This document shows positions 47,085-57,282 of a DNA stretch of 64,000 bases, piece by piece. Both the position numbers and the translations under genes were made by a program. The first letter of the stretch is position 1, and each line of letters opens with the position of its first letter. Under the pieces are notes generated by a model. That model worked only from the letters and a program-made list of their open reading frames with translations. It ran no database searches and was not told the DNA's origin. The DNA lies in the NCBI GenBank assembly GCA_012295225.1, contig WMKK01000013.1, positions 62,001 through 126,000 on the forward strand, in the 5' to 3' direction. The stretch is from Ostreococcus mediterraneus (lineage: Eukaryota > Chlorophyta > Mamiellophyceae > Mamiellales > Bathycoccaceae).

Positions 47085-49079
47085 CTATTCTGGCTGAAGA
47101 CGTCGAAGACGTTGGGAAAAGGCCGCAAACTTATCCGAGACGTCGACGTCGTTCGCCGACGACTCCAAGCTCACACGACCAAACAAGCACGTCAAGTCAT
47201 CAGATTCGTCGTCGTGATCGGGCATAACTCGAAGTGAATCTATTCCGAGATCTTTTGACGTCGTGGTGACCACTTGCATGATCTTACTCTTCACTTCGAC
47301 GGACAATTGAGCCTCGTGGGTGGCGAATTTCTCCATCAATCGTCGCAGGACGCCAGACACCATATCGAGAAACATTGCATCCATGGCGTCGTCAGATTCA
47401 TGCTTTTTTACCAACATGCTGCACGTGAGAGAGAGCCATTCACTGTTAACGCACGTTTCCACGCCCGTTGGATCGTCGGCAATTAACATAAAGTACGCGG
47501 CAAAGAAACGTATGAGGGATTCTTTGCACATTATGAGATGCGGCTCAGCTTCGCGCGAGGTGCATCCCAAACTTTCCATAACGTTACTCACCCATTCCCC
47601 CGTAAACTTTCCATTGAACAGATATGGTAGTAGTCTTTCGACGCGTTGTGCTTCGAGTAATGGATTCTCCGCAATGTGGCAGCTCACGCAACGCAAGAGG
47701 CCGATGACGAGAAATGGATCCAGCGAATGCCATTCCACGTCGTCTTCGAGCACAGACAAAATCGAACGAAATACATCCTCCAACGTCTCCAATGTTTTCC
47801 CTAATTCAGTGGCACTTATTCTACCCATAGCATCGTTTAGTTCAAACTGCTCATCGTCCACGAGCGTGGCGATGTCGGACACGGCATCGATGAGCGTTTC
47901 GTACAAACACAGCGACGTCGACGCGTCCCGCTTTGCGGCTTGCGTGATTTCTTGACGATTAGGGTTGCTCTCGTGCTCTCCGTTCAATAACTCATGCAGA
48001 GCTACGTTGATTTCCACTCGGGTGAGTTGCGTGACGAGCGCGAGAAAACTCGGGACTTTCTTTTGCGCGCCGCCGCTCACGGCGCCGGCGAGCACGACGG
48101 GTGGCGGCGTGAGCTTCTCCGCCGTAAGCCATTTCGCACCCGAATACGTCGCCACAGCTGATACGAGCGCCATGGCCATGAATCGCACCTCTCGTGGAGT
48201 TCGAGAACTTAACACAATCCATAAACCCGACAAGCAGTCGTTCTGCCACGGCGCGTTGGCGGATTCCGGTTGCGGTAAATCCACCCCTGGAGGTGCTTCC
48301 AGCCCACCCAAAAACGCCTCATAAAATAACGTGTAGAGCAATGATAACACGCGTAATTGCACGTCCTCGCCTACTGCATTGTGCAACACCGCGCACAGCG
48401 CTGGAATACACACCGCCGCCGCGCGTACGGCGTCATCTAACACCTCTGTGAGCGCAAACGTCAAATCAATAATTCCAACCGCCGCGCTCGCCAACGGCTG
48501 TTCGCCTTTACTCCGCACCAGCGCCCCAATCGCAGCTTCAAACGCGCCATCAACGAGTTGAAATCCTCCTCGACCTTTGCTCACGTTTGCATTCACCTTG
48601 GCGAGCGAAAACGCGAATACGCACGTCAACGCATCCGCCGCCGCTTCGTCGCTCAGTCCCGCGTACTTGCCCCGTCGCGCCCCAGCATCAACGAACGTCC
48701 CCAGCCAATACTCCATCGTCTTACTCGCCGCAAAACGTGAACTCCTACAAAACGCTCGACACACCGAAAGCCCGAGCGTCGCGCTCATCATCGCGTCTTC
48801 TGACTCTTCCGCGTCGGCGCTCGCGCTCATCTTTGGCTTCAACAAAGAATCCAAAAACTTACTCCCGAGCGCCTTAGCCACGCGATCGAACGCCTCCACC
48901 GGCGTCTGATCGTCTAAAATCTTTGTCGCGAGCAGCATGCCCACGAGTTTCTTCTCTCGCACGTCGCTCGAGGCGAGCGCGATGCATTCTTCCAGCGTGG
49001 GTAAACTGGCGGCTTCATTCGTGACATCCTTGACGTCCAACACGTCCACCTTGGACGACGCGCCGACGCGCGGGGGCAT
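47085..49079 (-). CDS. Neurochondrin-family protein
   Basis: This is a 664-residue all-helical armadillo-like protein. The family signature near the N-terminus is ECIALASSDVREKKLVGMLL followed by ATKIL, matching neurochondrin's RFAGLLLVTKLL segment. Further helices such as DALTCVFAFSLAKVNANV and LRVLSLLYTLFYEAFLGGLE, and the C-terminal RFFAAYFMLIADD, fit the family. Neurochondrin is conserved in plants and animals; the animal protein binds signalling receptors and Sm proteins, and its role in algae is unknown. The ATG at 49079 is used; upstream the frame only has a GTG. It is divergent from ALG12. Confidence 0.75.
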   Translation of the reverse strand: MPPRVGASSKVDVLDVKDVTNEAASLPTLEECIALASSDVREKKLVGMLLATKILDDQTPVEAFDRVAKALGSKFLDSLLKPKMSASADAEESEDAMMSATLGLSVCRAFCRSSRFAASKTMEYWLGTFVDAGARRGKYAGLSDEAAADALTCVFAFSLAKVNANVSKGRGGFQLVDGAFEAAIGALVRSKGEQPLASAAVGIIDLTFALTEVLDDAVRAAAVCIPALCAVLHNAVGEDVQLRVLSLLYTLFYEAFLGGLEAPPGVDLPQPESANAPWQNDCLSGLWIVLSSRTPREVRFMAMALVSAVATYSGAKWLTAEKLTPPPVVLAGAVSGGAQKKVPSFLALVTQLTRVEINVALHELLNGEHESNPNRQEITQAAKRDASTSLCLYETLIDAVSDIATLVDDEQFELNDAMGRISATELGKTLETLEDVFRSILSVLEDDVEWHSLDPFLVIGLLRCVSCHIAENPLLEAQRVERLLPYLFNGKFTGEWVSNVMESLGCTSREAEPHLIMCKESLIRFFAAYFMLIADDPTGVETCVNSEWLSLTCSMLVKKHESDDAMDAMFLDMVSGVLRRLMEKFATHEAQLSVEVKSKIMQVVTTTSKDLGIDSLRVMPDHDDESDDLTCLFGRVSLESSANDVDVSDKFAAFSQRLRRLQPE

Positions 49080-49214
49080 GACGAGTGCGACGATGACCAC
49101 TGCGTGTATCGCGTCCGAGCGAAATAACGCGCGTAGAGCGATGCCGACGTCGCGCGTCACGCACTGAGCTCATGTCATGCTCACAACAACCGCACATCAA
49201 CGCGCGCGTCATTC

Positions 49215-50696
49215 ATGGCGCCGCGCGTGGACGCCATCGACGGCGCCATCGCCGCCGTCGTCATCGCGCACGTCCTCATCGCGCCGTACACGAAGATTGA
49301 GGAAACGTTCCCGATACAGGCGCTTCACGGCGCGCTCGCGCACGGCTTGGACATTGATGCGTACGATCATCATGTGTTCCCGTGCCCCGTGCCACGCACG
49401 AGCATCGCGTCGTTCGCGCTCGCCATGGCGAGCGCGCCTTGGATTGCCATCGCGCGCGGCGCGCTGGGGACGATGACGACGGGGCACGTGGAGCAGGTGG
49501 TGTGTCGAATGACGCTCGGGTGCGCGTGGGTCGCGTCGCACGCGTCGTTGCGGAGGTCAATTTCGGATGTATTCGGAGCGACGACGAGCGCATTTACGGG
49601 GATATTAGCGTTGTGTGAGTTTCATTTGTTGTTTTATGCGTCGAGGCCGTTGATGAATGTGTTTGCGATGGTGTTGACGATGACGGGCGTCGGGGCGTGG
49701 GCGCGAGCGACGGCGACGAGAGATTCGAGGTTGACATTTCGAGCCGTGAGGCTCGTCACCGTGGCTGCGTTTTTGTTGCGTTGCGATGTGTTGCTGTTAT
49801 TAGGTGGTATGGGTTTGCACATGCTCGCCACGGGATTGATAAGCGTGCCTCGAGCGGTTTGGGTTGGCGGGACGTGCGCGGCGCTCACCATCGCGGCTTC
49901 TGTTCTTGTGGATTCTTGGTTTTATCGATATTGGGTCTGGCCAGAGTTTTCGGGGTTTTATTTCAGTGCGGTGCTGAATAAAAGCATTGAATGGGGCACG
50001 TCGCCTTGGCATTGGTATCTTACCGTGGCGTTACCGAAGAGTTTGATGTGCGCGTATCCGCTCGCGATGGCGTCGGTGTTCGTGGAGCGACGCGCGCGAC
50101 CGCTCATGTTTGTCGGATTATTCTATGTCGCGTTGATTAGCATTTTAGAGCACAAGGAATTGCGGTTTATTTTTCCTGTGTTGCCGTTATTTAACGTATC
50201 CGCGGCGACGGTGTTGGCGAGAATTTGGAACGGACGCTCGAAGCCAGGAGCCGGGCGTAAATTCGTCACCCTCGCGGCGTTTGGAATGTTGTGTGCAAGC
50301 GCCGCGCTCGTGTGCGTGTTCACGGCAGCTTCTGCGGTGAATTACCCGGGAGGCGTAGCATTCAGCCGTTTACATCACGACAGAACGATTGCTCCCGTGC
50401 CGGGGGTTGTCCACATCGACGTTCCGGCGAAGATGACGGGCGTAAGTCTCTTCGGTGAAGCTCCGCCGGGAAGCGGTTGGACGTACGCAAAAAAAGAAGA
50501 ACTCCCCATCGAGGCATTTGAATCCATGGACGTTGATTATTTGGTAAATGCGTACGATTACGTCCCCGGTTACGAAGCTGTGCACGTCGTAAACGGTTAC
50601 GGTGGCTTGAACCTTCGCGCAAAGTCGCCGCTCGAGCTCATCAAAACAAAGCCCGAGATTTACATCCATCGCAAGAAGCGCGTTACAGAAGTGTAG
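49215..50696 (+). CDS. ALG12: ALG12 alpha-1,6-mannosyltransferase (GT22), ER N-glycan assembly
   Basis: This 493-residue polytopic ER enzyme adds the eighth mannose (alpha-1,6) to the dolichol-linked oligosaccharide from dolichyl-phosphate mannose. GT22 motifs: the first lumenal loop APYTKIEETFPIQALHG with its acidic pair, YDHHVFPCPVPRTSIASF, the helical repeats, LVDSWFYRYWVWPEF, LNKSIEWGTSPWHWY and the signature HKELRFIFPVLPLFN. The C-terminal VHIDVPAKMTGVSLFGE matches ALG12 (HIDVxxxxTGVSRF) rather than ALG9 or PIG-B. The length is close to the human enzyme (488). Confidence 0.93.
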   Translation: MAPRVDAIDGAIAAVVIAHVLIAPYTKIEETFPIQALHGALAHGLDIDAYDHHVFPCPVPRTSIASFALAMASAPWIAIARGALGTMTTGHVEQVVCRMTLGCAWVASHASLRRSISDVFGATTSAFTGILALCEFHLLFYASRPLMNVFAMVLTMTGVGAWARATATRDSRLTFRAVRLVTVAAFLLRCDVLLLLGGMGLHMLATGLISVPRAVWVGGTCAALTIAASVLVDSWFYRYWVWPEFSGFYFSAVLNKSIEWGTSPWHWYLTVALPKSLMCAYPLAMASVFVERRARPLMFVGLFYVALISILEHKELRFIFPVLPLFNVSAATVLARIWNGRSKPGAGRKFVTLAAFGMLCASAALVCVFTAASAVNYPGGVAFSRLHHDRTIAPVPGVVHIDVPAKMTGVSLFGEAPPGSGWTYAKKEELPIEAFESMDVDYLVNAYDYVPGYEAVHVVNGYGGLNLRAKSPLELIKTKPEIYIHRKKRVTEV

Positions 50697-50755
50697 ATGC
50701 GCGGACTTAGACTGCGTGTGTATAAATTGAATTACGCAAATACTGTACTATTCTC

Positions 50756-51918
50756 TCATCTAGTGTATCTATCGTCGCGACGGCGGTCGTCTCTATGTCT
50801 ATCGTCGCGACGGCGGTCGTCTCTATGTCTATCGTCGCGACGGCGGTCGTCTCTAAATCTGTCGTCGTTGCGCCGATACGGCTCTTGTCGGTAGCCTCGG
50901 TCTCTATCCCGCGATCTCGATCGGTCACGATCACGGCCGAAACGATTGCTGCGATTGCGGTCATAACGCTCGCGCGAACGAGAACGCGAACGAGATCTTC
51001 GATCGCTTCCACGCCCGCGGTCGTATCCTCGCCCGCCGCTTCCGCGTCTGTCTCTCGCGTCGTCGTTCGCGCGCGGGTGGCCCGAGTCATATCCCGCCTC
51101 TTCGTACATTTTCAATCGCTTCTCCAAATCGTCTCGCAACGTGCGAATATGTAACCACCCTTGGTACTGTTTGCCCGTGAAGTGATCCTGTCGTCGTTGG
51201 TCGTTATCCGTCGTGCTCATCAACGTCCCGCTCACCCGACACGTCTCCGTCAACTTGACGTGCTGCATGTTTTCCATCTTTAGCTTGACCTCATCCGCCC
51301 GCTGCTTCAGCGTCTCTAAATGCTCCAATTCTTTCTCTGCGCCGTCCACGTCGCCATCTTCGCCGAGTTTTTCCGCCTTTTCCGTGCTCTCCTTCATCTT
51401 TACTTTGAGCAACTCCAATACGTCGTTATCGGCACTAGTACTAATCATCACCTGCGCCCGCTCGCGTTCGACGCGAGCTCTGGCGAGTCCGCGTTCAACT
51501 CGTCGATCGCAGTCTCGTACGAGATTGTCCAATACAGCTTTCGTGTCGCGTTCGTATCCGAGCTTGGCTTTAGCTTCGTCGCTCAACGCTTGAAACGCCG
51601 CCTTGACGTCGTCGTCCCTGAGTTTTGTAAAGCTCTGCGCCGGCACCCAACGCGCGACGTCGCCATCGCTGCGCGTGTTTTTAAAGCACGTAATGTCTAG
51701 GCCGCACAAGTAGTACTTGCACACGATATCGTCCTGCGCGCGCGTAAAGATGGAAGGTCAGTGCGCCGTCTCGTTGAATTATCACACGCAAAAGTCATAA
51801 GTAATCCATCCAAATGACGCACCGTATACGTGCGTTCGCGACCGGTTCTGTGTTCTAACGGCACATCACGTTCTGTGCCCATGAGCTGGTCGAGCATGGC
51901 GCGCATTTCTTGCGCCAT
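50756..51918 (-). CDS. LUC7: LUC7-like U1 snRNP splicing factor
   Basis: This 357-residue U1 snRNP-associated protein helps define 5' splice sites. Exons are 51918-51823 and 51733-50756; the 89-bp intron has a GTGCGT donor and GCGCAG acceptor, phase 0. Exon 1 gives MAQEMRAMLDQLMGTERD, the LUC7 hallmark, and the junction reads TYTDDIVCKYYLCGLDI, equivalent to FTDDRVCKSHL. The first zinc finger is poorly conserved. A coiled coil follows (KVKMKESTEKAEKLGEDGDV), then the second finger region TETCRVSGTLMSTTDNDQRR with DHFTGKQYQGWLHIR; here the first Cys pair is also altered (C-x-V-x-G rather than CxxC). The C-terminus is an RS/RD-rich domain ending in three near-exact DDRRRDDRHR repeats. Confidence 0.9.
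50771..50850 (-). repeat. 30-bp coding tandem repeat in the LUC7 tail
   Basis: Near-identical 30-bp units (50771-50790 partial, 50791-50820, 50821-50850) encode the ten-residue repeat DDRRRDDRHR. The period is a multiple of three, so copy-number change would keep the frame. Confidence 0.92.
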
Positions 51919-52089
51919 CTTTGGCGTTGACCAACGGCGAGCGAGGCGCGTAGTGGAGCGACTACGTGCTCGCGTTTCGTCTTCATCGAGCGTTCGATTT
52001 AGTAGCGAGAACAACGCGACGCGTTGTACAAATCAATCAAACAATGGGTCATTAAAGCTACTGCATCGAGATCTAGTGTGGCTATGGTG

Positions 52090-52836
52090 TCATGTCGGCT
52101 TCGGAAGTAACCGAGAAATGTGCGGCAGCGACTCGCCTCGGCCTCTCGGCACGGGGTCCTCGGCCCCTTTCGCGACGTCCCACAGGCTCTCCGCGTTCGT
52201 TTCCGCACGTAACTTTGCCGCCGCGAGCGCTTCACGCGCGATACGACGCACGATAACTGGGTGCCTCGATGCGGCCGCTGTAGGCTGGTGTCGTTTTGCG
52301 GACGAAGCCAAAGCGCCGCCGCACCGCGCCAAGACGCGCGCGTCTTCTTTGCGCACGCCGATACCGACTAAATCCTCTTCTGTGCACTCACGCGCTATTT
52401 CAACATCCAGCAAATCTTCACTGACGTATAGCGCAAAATACTTGACCATACCGATGCGCCTAAGCCAGGCTTCAATGGTTTCTGAGCCTAAGATGCGCGC
52501 GCTCAAGCTCGAGCTCGCCATCTCAGCGCGCCTCTCTGTGACTCGTTCAAAGTCGTCGTGCACCACAATTAAGTCGTCGTCGTCATCATCATCGGCGTTG
52601 GTAACGGCGACAGCATTGTGAGCGCTACTTGTATCATTACCGTCATTCGCACGCTGTGAGAGCGCGCTGGCGCACGCGTCGGCGTGCGCGTCTCGGTCCG
52701 CCTCAAACATCCCGCTCAAATCCAAACCGCAAATAGGACACCGCACGGGCGACGACGGCACGGCAACGGCAACAGCAACGGCATCATCACAGAGTGGGCG
52801 TTTCACGGGTGATATTCCCACTCGGCGAGACGACAT
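52090..52836 (-). CDS. Stand-alone UBZ4 zinc finger plus SAM domain protein
   Basis: This is a 248-residue protein. The UBZ4-type finger is VRCPICGLDLSGMFEADRDA with H51 and C55 (C-x2-C-x14-H-x3-C), a ubiquitin-binding fold of DNA-damage proteins. A SAM domain follows at about 124-180: TIEAWLRRIGMVKYFALYVS, LLDVEIARECTEEDLVGIGV. Between them is an acidic linker. Plants have an SNM1-like DNA cross-link repair protein with UBZ, SAM and a metallo-beta-lactamase nuclease; here the frame stops after the SAM domain and a short basic tail, and the next gene on this strand (LUC7) begins 171 bases later, so no nuclease is attached. It may be a repair adaptor, possibly a split gene. Confidence 0.75.
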   Translation of the reverse strand: MSSRRVGISPVKRPLCDDAVAVAVAVPSSPVRCPICGLDLSGMFEADRDAHADACASALSQRANDGNDTSSAHNAVAVTNADDDDDDDLIVVHDDFERVTERRAEMASSSLSARILGSETIEAWLRRIGMVKYFALYVSEDLLDVEIARECTEEDLVGIGVRKEDARVLARCGGALASSAKRHQPTAAASRHPVIVRRIAREALAAAKLRAETNAESLWDVAKGAEDPVPRGRGESLPHISRLLPKPT

Positions 52837-53010
52837 GCGCGCGCACGCAAGTGACGTTCACGACGCAACCACACCGAGTAAAAGTAACCGACGCTGTACA
52901 CTGTTCCTCATAAAACATGCGTCTATCTCGCGTCACGGCGTCGATTTTCCCCAAAATATCAATGTTTTCAGTAGCTGACAGTATTGTGCTTATTACGAGC
53001 GTGTGGGATT

Positions 53011-54426
53011 TTACGACCACACGCCCGCAAACGATCCGAAAAGTGATGTGTGTAATGGACCGCCACCTACGAAAAGGCGCGCAAACGTCTCGTCGAACGC
53101 GTGGCAGAAAATCGCCGGAACCATCAACGACCGCGCGTCGCCATCTGCCCACAACGCCGCCGTCAAGCGCTCCTCATCGAATGGTACACACGGCGCGTCA
53201 TGCACGAGCTCAAACTCTACCGCACATCGCGTCAAGCCATTGCCCATGGGTACGGATGTCATCAGCCACCGACGCGTGCGAATGTCAAACACAGCAATCG
53301 TGCCGTGCCCGCCGCCGACGACGAGCATGTCGCGATCGATAAACGACAGAGAGCGTGCGCTGTCGGTATTTCGGCGCGGTAGCGCCACGGAATCGAACAG
53401 GTGCGAGGTGCGAAAATCACATAAACCAATGTGCGTGCGCGAACCGGCGGCGGCGATGGATCCATTCGTGGCGATGCACGATGTTTCGATGTAGCCGCGC
53501 ATCGGATAATGATCGACGCACGACGCCGTTTCGACGTCGATGCGCGAGATGTGCCCGTGCGTGGTAATCGTCGCTAGTGTCGGGCACGATAGGTCATCCA
53601 GATATTTAACACCGCGCACGCGCGTCGCCGGGCCCGAAGTGAATGGATACACCGTCTCGAGCGCGCCGCGCGACGTCGGCACAGCCGCGCCGGACAACGG
53701 CGGCGGCGGCGCCCGCCAAATTTTCACGCATCCATCTCGCGCGCACGTAGCGACGATATCACGAGTGATAAAATCTGCGCCATACACCACGTCCGTGTGT
53801 CCGCGAAGCGCGCAATACGGCTCCAACGACGATGTCTCGCATCCAGCCGCGCGCGAATCGTCGCTTTGAAATCGTAACAAACATACGTCGTGCGCGTCAC
53901 CTCCACTCGCGAGCACAATCTCTCGCGTCGCGTTCACGCACGTCGCATACGTCCCTCCACTCTCACTTTCGTCTCCACGCTGTATAAACACCTCTTTCGC
54001 GACGTCATTGGTCTTCATCGATTCGTCATCGTCCGCGCGCGACATCCGCCGCCGCCCGACATCCACTTCAAACACCCGATTACACTTCGTCCCAAACACC
54101 ACCGTGCGCGCATCCACCCACGCGCATGAAAACACTTTATCGCAAGACATCCCGCACACGCGCGTGCGTAGCGACGGCTCAACGGCGTCGGACGCATCAT
54201 TCCACGAATCAAATCGCTCGAGCGCGAGAAACGCGCGCGACGCCACATGTCGCGACATGCGCCACGACGCGCGCGCGCCTCGCGCGCGACACAGCGTCGC
54301 GGCGAACACCGACGACGATGGCATCGGCGACGCCGTCATCGACCGCCATCGGCGCGCGCGCGCGCGGTGAACATCCTCGACATCGCTTTGCAGCAGTGCT
54401 GATTCGCGTCTCCACATCCGAGACAT
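53011..54426 (-). CDS. DCAF12: DCAF12-like WD40 protein (CUL4-DDB1 substrate receptor)
   Basis: This is a 471-residue WD40 protein. The DCAF12 marks are KVFSCAWVDARTVVFGTKCN followed by RVFEVDV near the first blade, ALRGHTDVVYGADFITRDIV with CARDGCVKIW, and the C-terminus CHAFDETFARLFVGGGPLHT then FGSFAGVWS, equivalent to the family end (LFVAGGPLPxxLxGNYAGLWS). DCAF12 recruits proteins with C-terminal Glu-Glu degrons to the CUL4 ubiquitin ligase in animals; the algal substrate is unknown. The first ~60 residues are Arg-rich. The ATG at 54426 is used; the frame extends ten codons up to a GTG. It is divergent from the XPC gene (132 bp). Confidence 0.85.
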   Translation of the reverse strand: MSRMWRRESALLQSDVEDVHRARARRWRSMTASPMPSSSVFAATLCRARGARASWRMSRHVASRAFLALERFDSWNDASDAVEPSLRTRVCGMSCDKVFSCAWVDARTVVFGTKCNRVFEVDVGRRRMSRADDDESMKTNDVAKEVFIQRGDESESGGTYATCVNATREIVLASGGDAHDVCLLRFQSDDSRAAGCETSSLEPYCALRGHTDVVYGADFITRDIVATCARDGCVKIWRAPPPPLSGAAVPTSRGALETVYPFTSGPATRVRGVKYLDDLSCPTLATITTHGHISRIDVETASCVDHYPMRGYIETSCIATNGSIAAAGSRTHIGLCDFRTSHLFDSVALPRRNTDSARSLSFIDRDMLVVGGGHGTIAVFDIRTRRWLMTSVPMGNGLTRCAVEFELVHDAPCVPFDEERLTAALWADGDARSLMVPAIFCHAFDETFARLFVGGGPLHTSLFGSFAGVWS

Positions 54427-54558
54427 CCTAATCGTTCGCGCGCGCTCACGACGCACGCGACGTCGTCGCGCGCGCGTCGTCGCGCGAAACGCGCGTGCGA
54501 AAATTATTTCTCACGCATTCCGCGTCGCGTCGCCTCGGACGCGATCGCTACAGCGGCG

Positions 54559-57201
54559 ATGAGACGCGGCGTTGCGATGCGTGCCGCATTATGTCGCGCG
54601 CGCGCGCGTATCGACGTGTGCAGGCGCGAGCGGTGGACGGACGGCGGCATGGTGGACGCCGATGCGCGCAGGGCGGAGTCCTTAAAGGCGCGAAGCGCGG
54701 CGGCGGTGCGCGAGGCGGTCGGACGTGGGCGTAAACGCGCGAAACGTGGGTTGCGGCAAGATGATGATGACGATGATGATGTCGCCCATGGTGATGACAA
54801 AACAACGTCGACCGCGGTGGATGACGCCGGGCGTGTGGGGTATTTCGCGGATGCCGATACGATTGCATCGCGTGCGCGTGAGATTGCGACGCGGTTGAAC
54901 GTGCCGTTGCCGATGTGGAACGGGACTGGCGCGAATGCGACGGATGTCGTGACGAGCGTCGGCGCGTGCGGAGCGACGGGGAAAACCGACGCAGAGGAAC
55001 GCGAGATCGACGAAGACGAATGGGATGACGTGGCGATGGATGATTATGGGTTGTACGTGGCCGATGGTGGCGGCGCAGAGGAGGATGCGGTGACGTTGCG
55101 GGATGATAACGACGAGGACGAGACAGAGACAAAGACAAAGACAAAGACAAAGAAGAAACCATCGCGACGTTTGACGGATGACGAGCGCACGGGGCTGTTA
55201 TCGACGCATCACACGCATGTGATGTGTTTGATTGCTCGAGGGCGATTGGTGAGCGCGGCGACGGGGAGTAGGTTGTTACAAGCGTTGACGGCGTCGTGCG
55301 CGCCCAAGCGGTTGGTTGAGACGACGACGACGTCGAGGACTATTGAAGTTCATGCGTTGTCGTCGTTAGTGGATTGGTTTGCAGGCGCTGTGGCGATGCC
55401 TATAGTAATAGATGATGATGATGATGACGATGATGATGATGAGACGACGCGAGGGGTGGTGTGTGAAAAATTGATGGTAAATGACGCAAAACGACGCCGG
55501 CGAGCGTTTCGCGTGGCGGCGCATCGCGCCGGGAAAACATCTTGGGGAAGCGCTTATGGTATAGCGTCGCGACTCTCACTGGCGTGGTCTAGTCGCGGAC
55601 AACTGGAAATCGATGAAGAGTCGTGTGCGGCATTGTTTGCGGCGTTGTGTCAGGGATTGGGATTGACGTGCCGCATCATCGCGTCGCTCGAGCCAGTGCC
55701 CATTCGCGCGAGCGCGGGGCGTCTGGAATCTCTCGGCGTGCTCGCAAATGCGAGGGTTAAACCGATCGTGTCCACACACGCGGTGACAGGGAAGAGTAGC
55801 GACGATGATGGATGCGTTCGTCACTGGTGCGAGGTACTTTGCGCGCGACACGGCGTGGAGGGTGACGTACAGGGCAACACTCGATGGGTCTCTGTCGCCC
55901 CGCGCATTCGAGGTTCAACCGATGACGTCAACATCATTTTAGGCAACCGTAAGCGCGGTTCTACCGCCGACGCATCCTCGTCTATGCCATACGTCATGGC
56001 GTTTCATAGTAATTTAGGCGCGCGTGATGTCACGCGCAAGTACGCTCTGGCATTTTCGCAAGCGTTGCACCATCGTACGCCAGATTGGAAATGGTGGGAA
56101 CGCATCACATCATATGTCGAGCGCATCAATCGCGATGCCATGGCGCACGACTATCCACCCGAAGTCCGTGCGTGCATAGAAGCCGCGAACGCTACGGAGT
56201 TGTTCGAGATGGATACGAGAAGCGCCAAGGAGCGCGTGCCCGGGACGATGTCGGAAATCAAAAACCACCCGCTCTGGGTGGTCGATCGATTCCTTTCTCG
56301 TTCACAAATCATCCACCCTCGCCATCCTGTAAAAGGATTCATCGCTGGTGAAGCCGTGTTTCCGCGGTCTTGCGTCAAAGAACTCAAGAGTGCCGAGCGA
56401 TGGAAGAGTGAATGCAGACGTCGCGTCACGGATGAAAGCCTCGACGCGCCCATCCGCAAGGTGCACAGTCGAGCGTTACAAGCGCGCGTCAAAGCTCTCA
56501 CGCGCACTCGTGAGGCGTGGTTCGCAGCTAAATCTGAAGGCTCCAAAGAGCGCCTAGAATCTGAAGAATGGCGCATCACCATGAGCGCCGCGGAAGATTG
56601 CCCAGCAGATCCATCTGCCGTCGTCGGCGACATCGCGCTCTACGGCGAATGGCAAACCGAACCGTGGACGCCGCCCGCCGCCGTGGGCGGTATCGTGCCC
56701 AAAAACGATCGCGGGAACGTCGACTTGTACGGCAACGCGTTGCCTCCTCCGGGCACGGTACACGTCACCCTCGCGCGCATTTCGAAAACCGCACGCGCGA
56801 TGAATATTGATTACGCGCCTGCGCTCGTGGGCTTTGAGTACAAGGCGGGCGGCAAGACGCTTCCGGTGTTCAACGGCGTCGTCATCTGCGAAGAATTCAA
56901 GGAGGAATTACTCAAACAGCACGAGCTCGCTGAAGAAGCTCGTGCGGTGGCGCTTGAGGCGAAATTATACAAGGATGCGTGCTTGAAATGGCGCTTGTTA
57001 CTCGGCGCGATGTGGACTCGAGCGGCGCTGCGCGAAGAATTCCAACCGACGCTCGCCGAACCCGCGGTCGATCATACCGCAGCGCGAATCGCGGCCGCAA
57101 AAGCCATGAACGACGGCGTCGTAGATATTTCCACGAGTAGCGTGGTTGTTGAACCGCTCGCGAAGACGCTCGGTGCACAAGCCGTTGTCGAAGAACTCTA
57201 A
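54559..57201 (+). CDS. XPC: DNA-damage recognition protein XPC/Rad4
   Basis: This 880-residue protein starts global-genome nucleotide excision repair by binding distorted DNA. The N-terminus is Arg-rich and then acidic and disordered. The transglutaminase-like fold is at about 230-560: SCAALFAALCQGLGLTCRII, RHWCEVLCARHGVEGDV and RYALAFSQALHHRTPDWKWW-like sequence (KYALAFSQALHHRTPDWKWW). The three beta-hairpin domains follow: BHD1 at NHPLWVVDRFLSRSQIIHPR, BHD2 through ALYGEWQTEPWTPPAAVGGI and BHD3 VPKNDRGNVDLYGNALPPPG with DYAPALVGFEYKAGGKTLPV. This last segment is the Rad4 signature. The ATG at 54559 may be followed by a better one at 54649. An Asp run is encoded near 55,420. Confidence 0.93.
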   Translation: MRRGVAMRAALCRARARIDVCRRERWTDGGMVDADARRAESLKARSAAAVREAVGRGRKRAKRGLRQDDDDDDDVAHGDDKTTSTAVDDAGRVGYFADADTIASRAREIATRLNVPLPMWNGTGANATDVVTSVGACGATGKTDAEEREIDEDEWDDVAMDDYGLYVADGGGAEEDAVTLRDDNDEDETETKTKTKTKKKPSRRLTDDERTGLLSTHHTHVMCLIARGRLVSAATGSRLLQALTASCAPKRLVETTTTSRTIEVHALSSLVDWFAGAVAMPIVIDDDDDDDDDDETTRGVVCEKLMVNDAKRRRRAFRVAAHRAGKTSWGSAYGIASRLSLAWSSRGQLEIDEESCAALFAALCQGLGLTCRIIASLEPVPIRASAGRLESLGVLANARVKPIVSTHAVTGKSSDDDGCVRHWCEVLCARHGVEGDVQGNTRWVSVAPRIRGSTDDVNIILGNRKRGSTADASSSMPYVMAFHSNLGARDVTRKYALAFSQALHHRTPDWKWWERITSYVERINRDAMAHDYPPEVRACIEAANATELFEMDTRSAKERVPGTMSEIKNHPLWVVDRFLSRSQIIHPRHPVKGFIAGEAVFPRSCVKELKSAERWKSECRRRVTDESLDAPIRKVHSRALQARVKALTRTREAWFAAKSEGSKERLESEEWRITMSAAEDCPADPSAVVGDIALYGEWQTEPWTPPAAVGGIVPKNDRGNVDLYGNALPPPGTVHVTLARISKTARAMNIDYAPALVGFEYKAGGKTLPVFNGVVICEEFKEELLKQHELAEEARAVALEAKLYKDACLKWRLLLGAMWTRAALREEFQPTLAEPAVDHTAARIAAAKAMNDGVVDISTSSVVVEPLAKTLGAQAVVEEL

Positions 57202-57282
57202 ATAGGAACGCTAGGACTTTATTGTCGTCAAAACTCGACGCGTACGCGCGCACGCGCGCTGCGTGCGTGACGCCAACATCAC

